Assembly (NCBI GenBank): GCA_013298985.1 | Contig: JAAFJS010000002.1 | Coordinates: 26,562-90,561, forward strand | Origin: Cytophagales bacterium | GTDB lineage: Bacteria > Bacteroidota > Bacteroidia > Cytophagales > Thermoflexibacteraceae | DNA: 64,000 nucleotides | Direction of reading: 5' to 3' | Shown: positions 16,705-24,169 of the stretch, piece by piece | Layout of the letters: the number at the start of each line of letters is the position of its first letter | Position numbering within the stretch: the stretch's first letter is position 1 | Notes under the pieces: model-generated | What the model was told of the DNA's origin: nothing | Seen by the model: only the letters and a program-made list of their open reading frames with translations | Database searches by the model: none | Translations under genes and position numbers: made by a program

Positions 16705-17784
16705 TTATCTGCTCGCCTGAATCTTGATAGATTCGTCGTGAATCAGTTTGAAAAGTTGAGCAGTAAAATCCTTGTCCAAGTTCATTTTCTCGCCCCATTC
16801 AGGTCTGGTATTGAATACTTTTGTCCATCTATCTACTTGGAAAACAGTGATTTTGTTTGTTTTTTTGTAATCACCAATTTTCTCTACGAGGGACATTCTC
16901 GCCGCCAAAATCTCTAAAATTTCTCTGTCGATGCCATCTATTTTGCTGCGAAGGTCGTCCAGTTGCGTATTAAATTCCTGATTTTCTGTGGTTGGGCGTT
17001 TGATTTGGAGTTCTTTCAAAATCTCATGGAGGCGCAAAGGCGTAACCTGCTGGCTGGCATCACTCCATGCGTTGTCGGGGTCTATGTGGGTTTCAATCAT
17101 CAATCCGTCGTAGTTCAAGTCCATGGCGCGCTGTGCCAGTGGCAAAATCAGGTCGCGCTTGCCTCCGATATGGCTTGGGTCGCAGAAAATAGGCAATTCG
17201 GGCAGTAGGCTTTTCAGTTCAATCGCTATCTGCCACATAGGAATATTGCGGTATTTCGTTTTCTCAAAAGAAGAAAAACCTCTGTGCAAAGCGGCTAATT
17301 TGGTGATTCCCGCCCCTGCAATGCGCTCAATGCCGCCCAGCCAAAGCGAAAGGTCTGGATTGATGGGGTTTTTGACAATCACAGGAATATCTACGCCGCG
17401 CAAGGCATCAGCGATTTCCTGTACCGTAAATGGATTCACCGTACTGCGTGCGCCTATCCAAAGAATGTCGACCTCGTGCTTTAATGCCAGCTCAACGTGC
17501 TGTGCGTTAGCTACTTCGGTGGCAGTAGGCAAGCCCACTTCTTTTTTGACTTCTTTGAACCATTTTAAGCCAATTTCGCCCACACCCTCAAAGCTGTTAG
17601 GGCGAGTGCGCGGCTTCCAGATGCCCGCCCGCAAGATGTCAATGCCCGAATCGGTCAGTGCCTTGCAGGTGGTGAGTAGCTGGTCTTCGGTTTCTGCACT
17701 GCAAGGTCCTGCAATGACTACTGGTTTTTTGTCGCCATTAGGCTGTTTTTTACCAATCCAAGATTCTAATGTACTGATGTTCAT
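16705..17784 (-). CDS. aroG: Bifunctional DAHP synthase / chorismate mutase
   Basis: A 359-residue fusion. Residues about 10-262 are a KDPG-type 3-deoxy-7-phosphoheptulonate synthase (VVIAGPCSAET; GIWKPRTRPNSFEG; FCDPSHIGGKR), which joins phosphoenolpyruvate and erythrose 4-phosphate as the first step to aromatic amino acids. Residues about 272-359 are a type II chorismate mutase (LDDLRSKIDGIDREILEILAARM), which makes prephenate for Phe and Tyr. The fused mutase can also transmit feedback inhibition. Just upstream is a complete attenuator with an aromatic-rich leader peptide, so transcription should fall when Phe, Tyr and Trp are plentiful. The start is ATG 17784, 51 bases after the attenuator stem. 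Confidence 0.92.
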   Translation of the reverse strand: MNISTLESWIGKKQPNGDKKPVVIAGPCSAETEDQLLTTCKALTDSGIDILRAGIWKPRTRPNSFEGVGEIGLKWFKEVKKEVGLPTATEVANAQHVELALKHEVDILWIGARSTVNPFTVQEIADALRGVDIPVIVKNPINPDLSLWLGGIERIAGAGITKLAALHRGFSSFEKTKYRNIPMWQIAIELKSLLPELPIFCDPSHIGGKRDLILPLAQRAMDLNYDGLMIETHIDPDNAWSDASQQVTPLRLHEILKELQIKRPTTENQEFNTQLDDLRSKIDGIDREILEILAARMSLVEKIGDYKKTNKITVFQVDRWTKVFNTRPEWGEKMNLDKDFTAQLFKLIHDESIKIQASR

Positions 17785-17835
17785 ACAATTTGATGTTTGT
17801 TATTCGATTTTTTTGATTTAGACATTGGTTAAAAC

Positions 17836-17874
17836 AAAAAGGCTTACTGCTCATAATGAACAGTAAGCCTTTTT
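17836..17874 (-). terminator. Attenuator terminator stem
   Basis: A perfect 14-bp stem (17836-17849 with 17861-17874) with a loop of 11 bases and a T-rich run on the minus strand after it. It lies between the leader ORF and the DAHP synthase start, so it works as a conditional terminator rather than a gene end. Confidence 0.85.
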
Positions 17875-17918
17875 AGATTTATGTTATTGCAACGCATAAC
17901 AATCAGCTTTCTGCTCAT
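17836..17918 (-). promoter_or_regulatory. Attenuator: competing antiterminator and terminator hairpins
   Basis: Three segments read on the minus strand. A (17918-17905, ATGAGCAGAAAGCT) overlaps the stop codon of the leader ORF. B (17870-17856, AGGCTTACTGTTCAT) follows. C (17854-17836, ATGAGCAGTAAGCC plus TTTTT) is last. B and C form a terminator with 14 perfect outer base pairs and a U run. A is nearly identical to C, so it can pair with B instead (13 of 14 positions with G-U pairs) and block the terminator. A ribosome that finishes the leader peptide covers A and allows termination. One stalled on aromatic codons leaves A free. Mechanism inferred; the pairing is read directly. Confidence 0.88.
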
Positions 17919-17977
17919 ACGATTGTGTCGTACCAGAAGTAATAAAAGCTAAAATATGTGTTGGCAGTTGGATTCAT
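17915..17977 (-). CDS. Aromatic-rich leader peptide controlling DAHP synthase
   Basis: A 20-codon ORF, ATG 17977 to TGA 17917-17915. Residues 8-16 read YFSFYYFWY: eight aromatic codons (four Tyr, three Phe, one Trp) in nine. Such clustering is the hallmark of leader peptides that sense charged tRNA levels, as in the trp and phe operons of enteric bacteria. The ORF starts about 24 bases after the predicted transcription start. It ends inside the antiterminator segment, the geometry needed for ribosome-controlled attenuation. It reports on all three end products of the pathway that the downstream gene opens. Confidence 0.88.
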   Translation of the reverse strand: MNPTANTYFSFYYFWYDTIV

Positions 17978-18007
17978 TGAAAAATTATGTTTTTACTTAT
18001 TTTTTGA

Positions 18008-18037
18008 CAAATGTATTGCTTTTTTAATATTTCACAA
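18008..18037 (-). promoter_or_regulatory. Promoter of the leader-attenuator-DAHP synthase transcript
   Basis: On the minus strand, TTG (18037-18035) is followed after exactly 19 bases by TACATTTG (18015-18008), a full match to the Bacteroidota TTG-N19-TAnnTTTG promoter. The expected transcription start is near 18001, giving a leader RNA of about 215 bases before ATG 17784. Confidence 0.8.
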
Positions 18038-18097
18038 ATTTATGCACTATTTTTTTGAAATTATTTTAAAACATTTTCATCAACTTCTTAAAAAAAT

Positions 18098-18589
18098 CTA
18101 ATATTTCACTTTCACGCCATGATAGCTTTCCTGCTGTTCGTAGTCCTTGCGAAGTGGAAAGCCCTGCCAATCAGCAGGAAGCAAGATGCGGCGCAAGTCC
18201 AGATGCCCCTCAAAATGAATCCCCAGCAAATCGTAAGTTTCCCTTTCATGCCAATCCGCAGTGCGCCAAATGTGCGAAAGCGTGGGTACGCAAGGCAGAG
18301 GCTCATCAGGCTGATTGCGAGGCACTTTGACTTTGAGGGTCAGAGAGGTAGCTCTTAAAATGGAATACAAATGATAAATTACTTCCAACGTGCTTTCACT
18401 CGCGCCATGGTCAATGCCAGTGATGCAAGCTAAATGGTCAAAACCGTTTTCATGCAATATTTTGCCCGCTTCTGCTATTTTTTCTACTCGAATATGTAGA
18501 TAGGGTTGCATCACTTTTTCATTTGCCTCGATGATGACATCATGCCCTAAGTGCTTAATTATTAAGTTTTTAATTTCCTCAAACTGCAT
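18098..18589 (-). CDS. nuoC: NADH-quinone oxidoreductase subunit C
   Basis: About 163 residues from ATG 18589; an upstream 30-codon extension (to 18679) is hydrophobic, unlike the family, and is rejected. The family signature is present near the C-terminus: WHERETYDLLGIHFEGH, then RRILLPADWQGFPLRKDY. NuoC is the 30-kDa hydrophilic subunit of respiratory complex I, linking the NADH dehydrogenase arm to the quinone-binding part. It is normally encoded between nuoB and nuoD, yet no other nuo gene lies in this window. It is therefore either a displaced single gene or an extra copy. Confidence 0.88.
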   Translation of the reverse strand: MQFEEIKNLIIKHLGHDVIIEANEKVMQPYLHIRVEKIAEAGKILHENGFDHLACITGIDHGASESTLEVIYHLYSILRATSLTLKVKVPRNQPDEPLPCVPTLSHIWRTADWHERETYDLLGIHFEGHLDLRRILLPADWQGFPLRKDYEQQESYHGVKVKY

Positions 18590-18729
18590 TTTTTGGAATT
18601 GTATAATTTTAAGTAGCAAGAAAAATAAAAGTATATTAAATGGTTCGACACACCAATTTAGGCGAATGATTTTAACCATTGCATCTGTTAGCGAAGCGCG
18701 CCTGCAACAATTCTTTGGTGCGCTTGGAT

Positions 18730-18762
18730 AACACCAAAAATAGTAAAATGCTTGTGGTGTTT
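18730..18762 (-). terminator. Terminator-like hairpin after the truncated gene
   Basis: AACACCA (18730-18736) pairs with TGGTGTT (18755-18761). T/A-rich sequence flanks both sides. It would end minus-strand transcription of the fragment at 18777-18962. Confidence 0.5.
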
Positions 18763-18776
18763 ATTCTATTTTTGTT

Positions 18777-18962
18777 TTAACTCATTTCAATATTTTTAAA
18801 AAGTTGATTATGTTGTTTTCTAAAAATACTTTGCATCATAAATTTAATTGGCAAAACTGATTTAAAGTCAATTTCTTCGTCAATAATTGTATAGTCGTTA
18901 TCTGTTTTTAAGGTAAATTCCATTTCAATCTTAGTCAGTTTAAACACAGAGGCTTTCATCAA
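18777..18962 (-). pseudogene. C-terminal fragment of an SRPBCC-like protein, cut by an IS remnant
   Basis: Sixty-one codons reading MEFTLKTDNDYTIIDEEIDF ... a strand followed by a long helix with KFMMQSIFRKQHNQLF near the end. This pattern resembles the C-terminal strand-plus-helix of SRPBCC (START/polyketide-cyclase-like) proteins. The upstream part of the gene would lie at higher coordinates, but there the sequence turns into transposase. I infer that insertion or deletion at about 18960 removed the N-terminal half. The family call is tentative; the truncation is better supported. Confidence 0.45.
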
Positions 18963-19777
18963 AATACTGTGGTGCTAAAAAAGGAAGTGGCTCAGTACTC
19001 TCTCTTGTAGAGGAAGAGATTATCTGCCAGACCCGTTTAAAAACGCTACGCTCCTTAGATGATTTGTATGTAGTGCTTAAAAAGCAAATGGCGCAACTGA
19101 CCCGTTCCAATCTGCACCGTTGTTTGCAGCGAAACCAACTGAGCCGTTTAAGTGCTATTTTGCCTAAAGAGGCTGGCACAGAAAAAAAGAAATTCAAAGA
19201 TTATCCTATAGGTTATCTGCCTATAGATACGGCTGAAATTCATATTGCCAAGGAGAAATATTTTCTTTTTGTGGCTATAGACCGCACCTCCAAGTACGTT
19301 TATGTGGAAGTATATGACAACAAAAGGATAGAAACGAGTAAGGTTTTTCTTGAAAATGTAATTGCTCATTACCCCTATCAGTTGGATAAGATACTCACTG
19401 ACCATGGTATGGAGTTCACCTATGAGTTGCTCTTAGAAGAAAAACGTCCCAAAGATAAAATACACGCCTTTGATGCGCTCTGCCAGAAACATCAAATAGA
19501 ACACCGTTTGACCCTTTTCCGCCATCCTTGGACGAATGGGCAGGTAGAACGCATGAACCGAAAAATCAAAGAACACACCACTTACAAATTTTATTATGAA
19601 AATAGCCAACAATTCAAAGAACATTTGTATTATTACTTGCTGGAGTATAACTTTCATACCCCACTCAAAGGACTTAAATTTAAAACTCCTTTTGAAAAAA
19701 TACAAGATGAATATAAGACAAATCCAAGTATTTTTAAACAAAACCCTGACCTCTTAATTGTGGGACTAAACAGGTAG
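18963..19777 (+). pseudogene. IS481-type transposase, 5'-truncated
   Basis: An open frame continues without a proper start from about 18944 to TAG 19777; the first in-frame TTG is at 19064. The IS481-like part starts around VEEEIICQTRLKTLRSLDDL. The DDE catalytic core is intact: LPIDTAEI, then ILTDHGMEF, then NGQVERMNRKIKE. Only the N-terminal helix-turn-helix region is missing, so the protein is unlikely to bind its ends. The fragment abuts a truncated minus-strand gene on the left and the end of endonuclease V on the right (6 bases). A deletion has removed the left IS end. Confidence 0.75.
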
Positions 19778-19782
19778 TTAAC

Positions 19783-20469
19783 TCATAGATAATACATTGG
19801 AATATTTTTCTCTCCTTTGGCAAAAGCGCGTGCGGCTTGGTCAGCCCTGCGATGAGGCTCACAAATGCGGTAAGTAGTTGATAAGCTGAGAATTACCTCA
19901 CAGGAGTTCTCTAAGTTTATCAGATGACCCGCACTCACAAAAACGGGCTTGATGCCGTTCTGAGAACGCAAAACTCTCCCAATTTCCTCATTTTCAAGGA
20001 ATAAAGAAATATAACTTCCTTTTTCTTGCCCCAATACACCTTCGTACTTGAGCAGTGGCTCTTTTGCACAGCCAATCGTGGGTAAATGGCTCTCCAATCC
20101 TACCAAAGAGGCAACGCCCAGCTTGCGCGGGTGAGCAATTCCATGCCCATCTATGAGCAAAAGAGAGGGCTTGAGCGCATATTTTTCTTGGACTGACCGA
20201 ATGAGTGCCAGCAAAACAGGTGCTTCGCGAAAGCTAAAAAACTGAGGAATGTAGGGGAAAGGAGTGCTTTGCAGGCTTACATAAATCCCCAAATGCTCGC
20301 CATTCCAGCGTTGGGCATCTAAGGCTACATACGCCTGCTCGCCCACGTACTGCACGTCCAAGCTAAATATAATGTCTTCATTTTCAGGAAAGTAGCTATC
20401 TTCTTTGCTGGGAATAATGACCTTTTTTGCCATTTCCCTTTGTTGATTTTCTAAATCCGTAGTATCCAT
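19783..20469 (-). CDS. nfi: Endonuclease V (deoxyinosine 3'-endonuclease)
   Basis: A 228-residue protein with all conserved blocks of endonuclease V: SLDVQY (metal-binding Asp), PYIPQFFSFREAP (the PYIP wedge and catalytic Glu), LLIDGHGIAHPRKLG (metal-binding Asp), GCAKEPL and SAGHLI. The enzyme nicks DNA one base 3' of deaminated adenine (hypoxanthine) to begin repair and acts in the cytoplasm. Length is normal. Its 3' end touches the IS481 remnant but the reading frame is complete. Confidence 0.9.
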   Translation of the reverse strand: MDTTDLENQQREMAKKVIIPSKEDSYFPENEDIIFSLDVQYVGEQAYVALDAQRWNGEHLGIYVSLQSTPFPYIPQFFSFREAPVLLALIRSVQEKYALKPSLLLIDGHGIAHPRKLGVASLVGLESHLPTIGCAKEPLLKYEGVLGQEKGSYISLFLENEEIGRVLRSQNGIKPVFVSAGHLINLENSCEVILSLSTTYRICEPHRRADQAARAFAKGEKNIPMYYL

Positions 20470-20830
20470 GTTGGTTGAGTTTTCAAATTGCTAAGTAATT
20501 CAACATTTTTTAGTAATTCAACAAAAATAAACATTCTTATAAAAATACGCCGTAGGTGTTAAATATTGGTAGCAGCTATGATTCCCAGAAGATTAATAAC
20601 TCCGTTAGGCAATTCCATTGGGGAGTGCATAAATAGTTGAATATGAAACTCCTAAAGGAGTTTATGAGCATCGCCATTACTATTTCTACCAACATAAAAC
20701 TCCTAAAGGAGTTTAGTAACAATTATTTTTGTTGAACTACTTAAATTTTTCGTTTCTAAATACCTACAGTGCATTTTTTATTTTTGTTGAATTACTTAGC
20801 AAGGATTTTTTTTACGCTACAGTCCATAAA
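20470..20830. repeat. Intergenic repeats: paired GTTGAATTACTTAGCAA arms and CTCCTAAAGGAG palindromes
   Basis: AAGTAATTCAACA near 20490-20503 and again at 20511-20521 is the reverse complement of TGTTGAATTACTTAGC at 20785-20800, making an inverted repeat that spans most of the gap. Between the arms, AAACTCCTAAAGGAGTTTA occurs twice (about 20647-20665 and 20696-20714) with related ACTCCGTTAGGC near 20600. Similar ACTCCGTTAGGAGTT palindromes are at 37850 and 54020. No gene was found. The arrangement looks like a small non-autonomous element. Confidence 0.5.
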
Positions 20831-22201
20831 TTAGGCTGGAATGGCAATGTCTTCCAGTTCTTTCAGGTTGGAGAATAGCTGCTCGTCTGTGAAATAATGG
20901 TCTTGTAGCTTTCCTGCAAAATAGTCTTCATAAGCCTGCAAATCAAAGTGTCCATGCCCACAAAGGTTAAACAAGATGACGCGTTCTTTGCCGTCGCGTT
21001 TTGCCTCTTCTGCTTGGCGAATCACGGAAGCAATGGCGTGATTTGCCTCTGGTGCGGGCAAAATGCTCTCTGCTTTGGCAAATAGTACGCCTGCCCTAAA
21101 ACATTCTAACTGCTGAATCGCCTCTGCTTGTACCAATCCATCGCGCATGAGCTGGCTCACCACAGGGCTACCTCCATGATAGCGCAAGCCGCCCGCGTGT
21201 ACCGCAGGAGGCATAAAGTTATGTCCCAAGGTAAACATAGGCATCAAGGGAGTCATGCCAATCGTATCGCCAAAATCATATCGGAACTCTCCTTTGGTCA
21301 GCTTGGGGCAGGAAGCAGGCTCAGATGCCAGCAACTTGACCTTTTTGCCATGTACTAATTTTTGATGCAAAAATGGCAAAGAAAGACCCGCAAAGTTCGA
21401 GCCGCCGCCAAAAGGTGCAATGACGACATCAGGAAAATCGCCCGCCATTTCCATTTGCTTGACTGCCTCCAAGCCCACGATGGTTTGGTGCATCAATACG
21501 TGGTTTAGCACACTTCCCAGCGAATAGTTGGTGTCTTCGCGCATGACCGCACGCTCAACCGCTTCAGAGATAGCAATGCCCAAGCTGCCGTTAGAGTGAG
21601 GGTCAGCCGCCAGAATTTGTCTTCCTGCCGCCGTTCTGTCGCTTGGCGAGGCTATCACTTCTGCGCCCCAAGTGTTCATCATAATTTTGCGGTAAGGCTT
21701 TTGGTGGTAGCTGATTTTGACCATGTAAACCTCCAATTCCAAGCCAAAATGCTGACAGGCATAGCTCAAAGCACTTCCCCACTGTCCTGCGCCTGTTTCC
21801 GTAGTGATTTTTTTAATCCCTGCCTGTTTATTGTAATAAGCCTGCGGAATGGCTGTGTTGGGCTTGTGCGAACCGCTTGGGCTTCCGCCTTCGTACTTGT
21901 AGTAGATTTTTACGGGTGCGTCAAGCAGTTTTTCAAAATCATAGGCGCGAAATAGAGGGGAAGGTCGCCATTTTTTGTAAATATCGACCACCTCATCGGG
22001 CATATCAATCCAGCGTTCCTTGGAAACCTCTTGCTTGATAAGTTCCATCGGGAAAAGTGGTGCTAAATCTTCGGGACCTACAGGCTGCTTGGTGCCAGGG
22101 TGTAGCGGCGGCAACAACGGCGTAGGCATATCAGCCTGAATGTTATACCACTGATGCGGCATTTCATTTTCGGGAAGAATAATTTTTCGTAGTTTACTCA
22201 T
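20831..22201 (-). CDS. trpB2: TrpB2-type tryptophan synthase beta chain
   Basis: A 456-residue PLP enzyme of the TrpB2 group, which is longer than TrpB1 and has an N-terminal extension. The PLP lysine lies in GGSPSGSHKPNTA and the phosphate-binding loop is APFGGGSNFAG. TETGAGQWGSA matches the substrate-loop signature. It should condense indole (or a phosphoserine-derived intermediate in some members) with serine to make tryptophan. No trpA or other trp gene is adjacent. TrpB2 often acts as an indole-salvage or stand-alone form. It is preceded by an outer-membrane protein gene 60 bases upstream on the same strand. Confidence 0.9.
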   Translation of the reverse strand: MSKLRKIILPENEMPHQWYNIQADMPTPLLPPLHPGTKQPVGPEDLAPLFPMELIKQEVSKERWIDMPDEVVDIYKKWRPSPLFRAYDFEKLLDAPVKIYYKYEGGSPSGSHKPNTAIPQAYYNKQAGIKKITTETGAGQWGSALSYACQHFGLELEVYMVKISYHQKPYRKIMMNTWGAEVIASPSDRTAAGRQILAADPHSNGSLGIAISEAVERAVMREDTNYSLGSVLNHVLMHQTIVGLEAVKQMEMAGDFPDVVIAPFGGGSNFAGLSLPFLHQKLVHGKKVKLLASEPASCPKLTKGEFRYDFGDTIGMTPLMPMFTLGHNFMPPAVHAGGLRYHGGSPVVSQLMRDGLVQAEAIQQLECFRAGVLFAKAESILPAPEANHAIASVIRQAEEAKRDGKERVILFNLCGHGHFDLQAYEDYFAGKLQDHYFTDEQLFSNLKELEDIAIPA

Positions 22202-22261
22202 ATTTACTTGATAGTTAAGAGATTAAATAAAAATAAATTAGTTGGTTGGCGGAATTTAAGA

Positions 22262-23116
22262 CTATTTTTCAGTATTCTCTTCCTTTGTATTTTCTTTTTT
22301 TCTCAGTTGCCTGAACTGATAAACTATTGCCAAGTGATGCGAAGGCTGTAACTGTGGGTGCGTATTGAGCGAATAGAGCAACTCAAAGGCATAAAAAGAA
22401 AATGAAAAACCATAGCTACTGATAAAAGGCTTGGTCGAAACTCCTGTTCGGAAGGCAAGTGTAGGGATAATTTTATACTCCAAACCTGCCTTGAAAGTTT
22501 GTGGGAAATTGATGTCCTTTTCCGTTTCCAAATTCAAGATTAGCTTTTGGATAGGGCGATAAGAAATGCCTGCTTTCATCACCACAGGGAGGCGTTCGTC
22601 CTGAAAATCAGCCACTTTCGCCTGATTAAAGTTATAAATATGTGCGCCCATAAAAATCGTTTCGGTCAGCTTCATTACGCCCCCAAACTCTAAGGCTATC
22701 ATGCGTCGCGTGCCTAAGCCTTCGATGGATAGCTGAAAGTAGTTGGCGCGCAATCCGATACTTACATTGCTGATTTTGTGGCTGATACCTGCGGAAAAAT
22801 TGGTTTCGCGGTATGCCTCACTCCCAAACTGCGAAATGGTCAGCCCGCCTGCCATGCCGAACTTTGTAGGCGCAACGATTCCCGCCGCAACGGTATTGAA
22901 CCCAACCATGCTAAATCGGTTATCAAAAGAAGTGAAGGCAGAAGTTTTGTCAATCCATGCCAGCCCGCCAATGTTGTTAAAGATAGACCACTGGTCGTTT
23001 AGGGTTACGGCGGCATTGCCCATACCCGCCGCCCTGCCTATGCCGAAGGTGCGGATTTGGGCGCATAACTGCTGATTGGATACAAAAATTAACAAAAAAA
23101 TGAAGAGGAAACGCAT
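22262..23116 (-). CDS. Outer-membrane beta-barrel protein (PorQ/PorV-like)
   Basis: About 284 residues from ATG 23116, where a signal peptide starts (MRFLFIFLLIFVSNQQLCAQ); the frame extends 18 codons further but without support. The mature start GIGRAAGMGNAAVTLNDQWSIFNNIGGLAW is typical of the PorV/PorQ/FadL-like barrels of Bacteroidota, and alternating amphipathic strands continue to the end. PorV and PorQ serve the type IX secretion system, but this protein could be any member of that barrel group. A charged tail (RKKENTKEENTEK) ends the protein. It may be co-transcribed with trpB2. Confidence 0.7.
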   Translation of the reverse strand: MRFLFIFLLIFVSNQQLCAQIRTFGIGRAAGMGNAAVTLNDQWSIFNNIGGLAWIDKTSAFTSFDNRFSMVGFNTVAAGIVAPTKFGMAGGLTISQFGSEAYRETNFSAGISHKISNVSIGLRANYFQLSIEGLGTRRMIALEFGGVMKLTETIFMGAHIYNFNQAKVADFQDERLPVVMKAGISYRPIQKLILNLETEKDINFPQTFKAGLEYKIIPTLAFRTGVSTKPFISSYGFSFSFYAFELLYSLNTHPQLQPSHHLAIVYQFRQLRKKENTKEENTEK

Positions 23117-23352
23117 ATTTCTAAGCGGTTTTGCTTTATAGATTTTCAAGATGATGATGGATTTAAACAAAATTGTATAAATTTAGGTTAAAATACATAA
23201 AATTTATGTTTTAAAATGATTTTTTTCTACTTTTGAAAAGCGTGAAAAAAGATAACATTTTCATATCTTGCGTACCTTTCTACTTGATAAAACAGGCAAA
23301 ACGAAATTAATCATTCATAATTAATATTTATCATTAATCATTTAAACTGAAA

Positions 23353-23940
23353 ATGAAACGTAGAGATGCTATTATGCGAGTTTCCACCATGATGGGTGGT
23401 ACACTCGCCGCACCTTGGCTGACCTCTGTACTGAGTGGTTGCTCGAACACCGCAGAGGAAAAGCAAGTGATTTTGGAGGCTTTCACCCCCGAAGTGAAAG
23501 GAATGTTGGCAGAAATAGCTGACACCATCATACCTACCACCTCTACTCCAGGGGCAAAGGAAGCAAAGGTACATGATTTTATTGCGGACGTTATCGCAGA
23601 TTGCTTTAACGAAAAAGACCGCAAAAACTTTTTTTCTGGCTTAAACGAGTTTCAGAAAAAATGTCAGGAAACCAATAAAAATGCCTTTGAAAAATGTGAT
23701 GAAAAACAGCGCATCGACTTCCTCAACAAAATGGAGCAAGAAGCAAAGGACTACAAAGAGGCAAACAAAGACAACAAAGAAGCGGAGGCTCACATCTTTG
23801 CTACGCTGAAAAGCATGACCTTAACGGGCTACTTTACTTCTGAAATAGGCGCGACCAAGGCACTAAATTACTTGCACATTCCTGGCAAATACCAAGGCTG
23901 CATACCTTTGGAAAAAGGACAAAAAGCATGGGCAACTTAA
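23353..23940 (+). CDS. Gluconate 2-dehydrogenase subunit 3-like protein
   Basis: A 195-residue protein of the subunit-3 family (PF13618). The N-terminus MKRRDAIMRVSTMMGG ... VLSGC has a twin-arginine and a Cys at about 30, so it is exported, probably folded, and possibly lipid-anchored. The domain LAEIADTIIPTTSTPGAKEAKVHDFI is diagnostic. It normally partners a GMC-type FAD dehydrogenase; exactly such a gene follows 229 bases downstream. The pair should oxidise a sugar or sugar acid in the periplasm and feed electrons to the respiratory chain. The usual cytochrome subunit is not adjacent. Confidence 0.88.
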   Translation: MKRRDAIMRVSTMMGGTLAAPWLTSVLSGCSNTAEEKQVILEAFTPEVKGMLAEIADTIIPTTSTPGAKEAKVHDFIADVIADCFNEKDRKNFFSGLNEFQKKCQETNKNAFEKCDEKQRIDFLNKMEQEAKDYKEANKDNKEAEAHIFATLKSMTLTGYFTSEIGATKALNYLHIPGKYQGCIPLEKGQKAWAT

Positions 23941-24169
23941 AATAATGATGAATTGATAATGAAAATTACTAATTTTTTTCTTTTAAAATTTAGTAACATT
24001 TTTCAATCGTAGTTAAAAAAAAATAGTAGTCTGCAACAAGTAACGCTTGTTGTTGGTGAAAACACACAACAACGGCATCAAAGCATTACATCTTGAATAC
24101 TACCTAAAAATATCAATCTTAATACTTCATTCGTAATTATTTATTTGTAATTAGTAATCATAAAAATAT

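Noticed and set aside
18590..18679. 30-codon N-terminal extension of NuoC
   Set aside because: Hydrophobic segment not found in the NuoC family; ATG 18589 gives the normal length.
24000..24090. Overlapping hairpins (CAACAAG...CTTGTTG, GTTGTTGGTG...CACACAACAAC) before the GMC gene, considered as a second attenuator
   Set aside because: No leader ORF and no U run follow; probably simple inverted repeats or an mRNA structure between the two operon genes.
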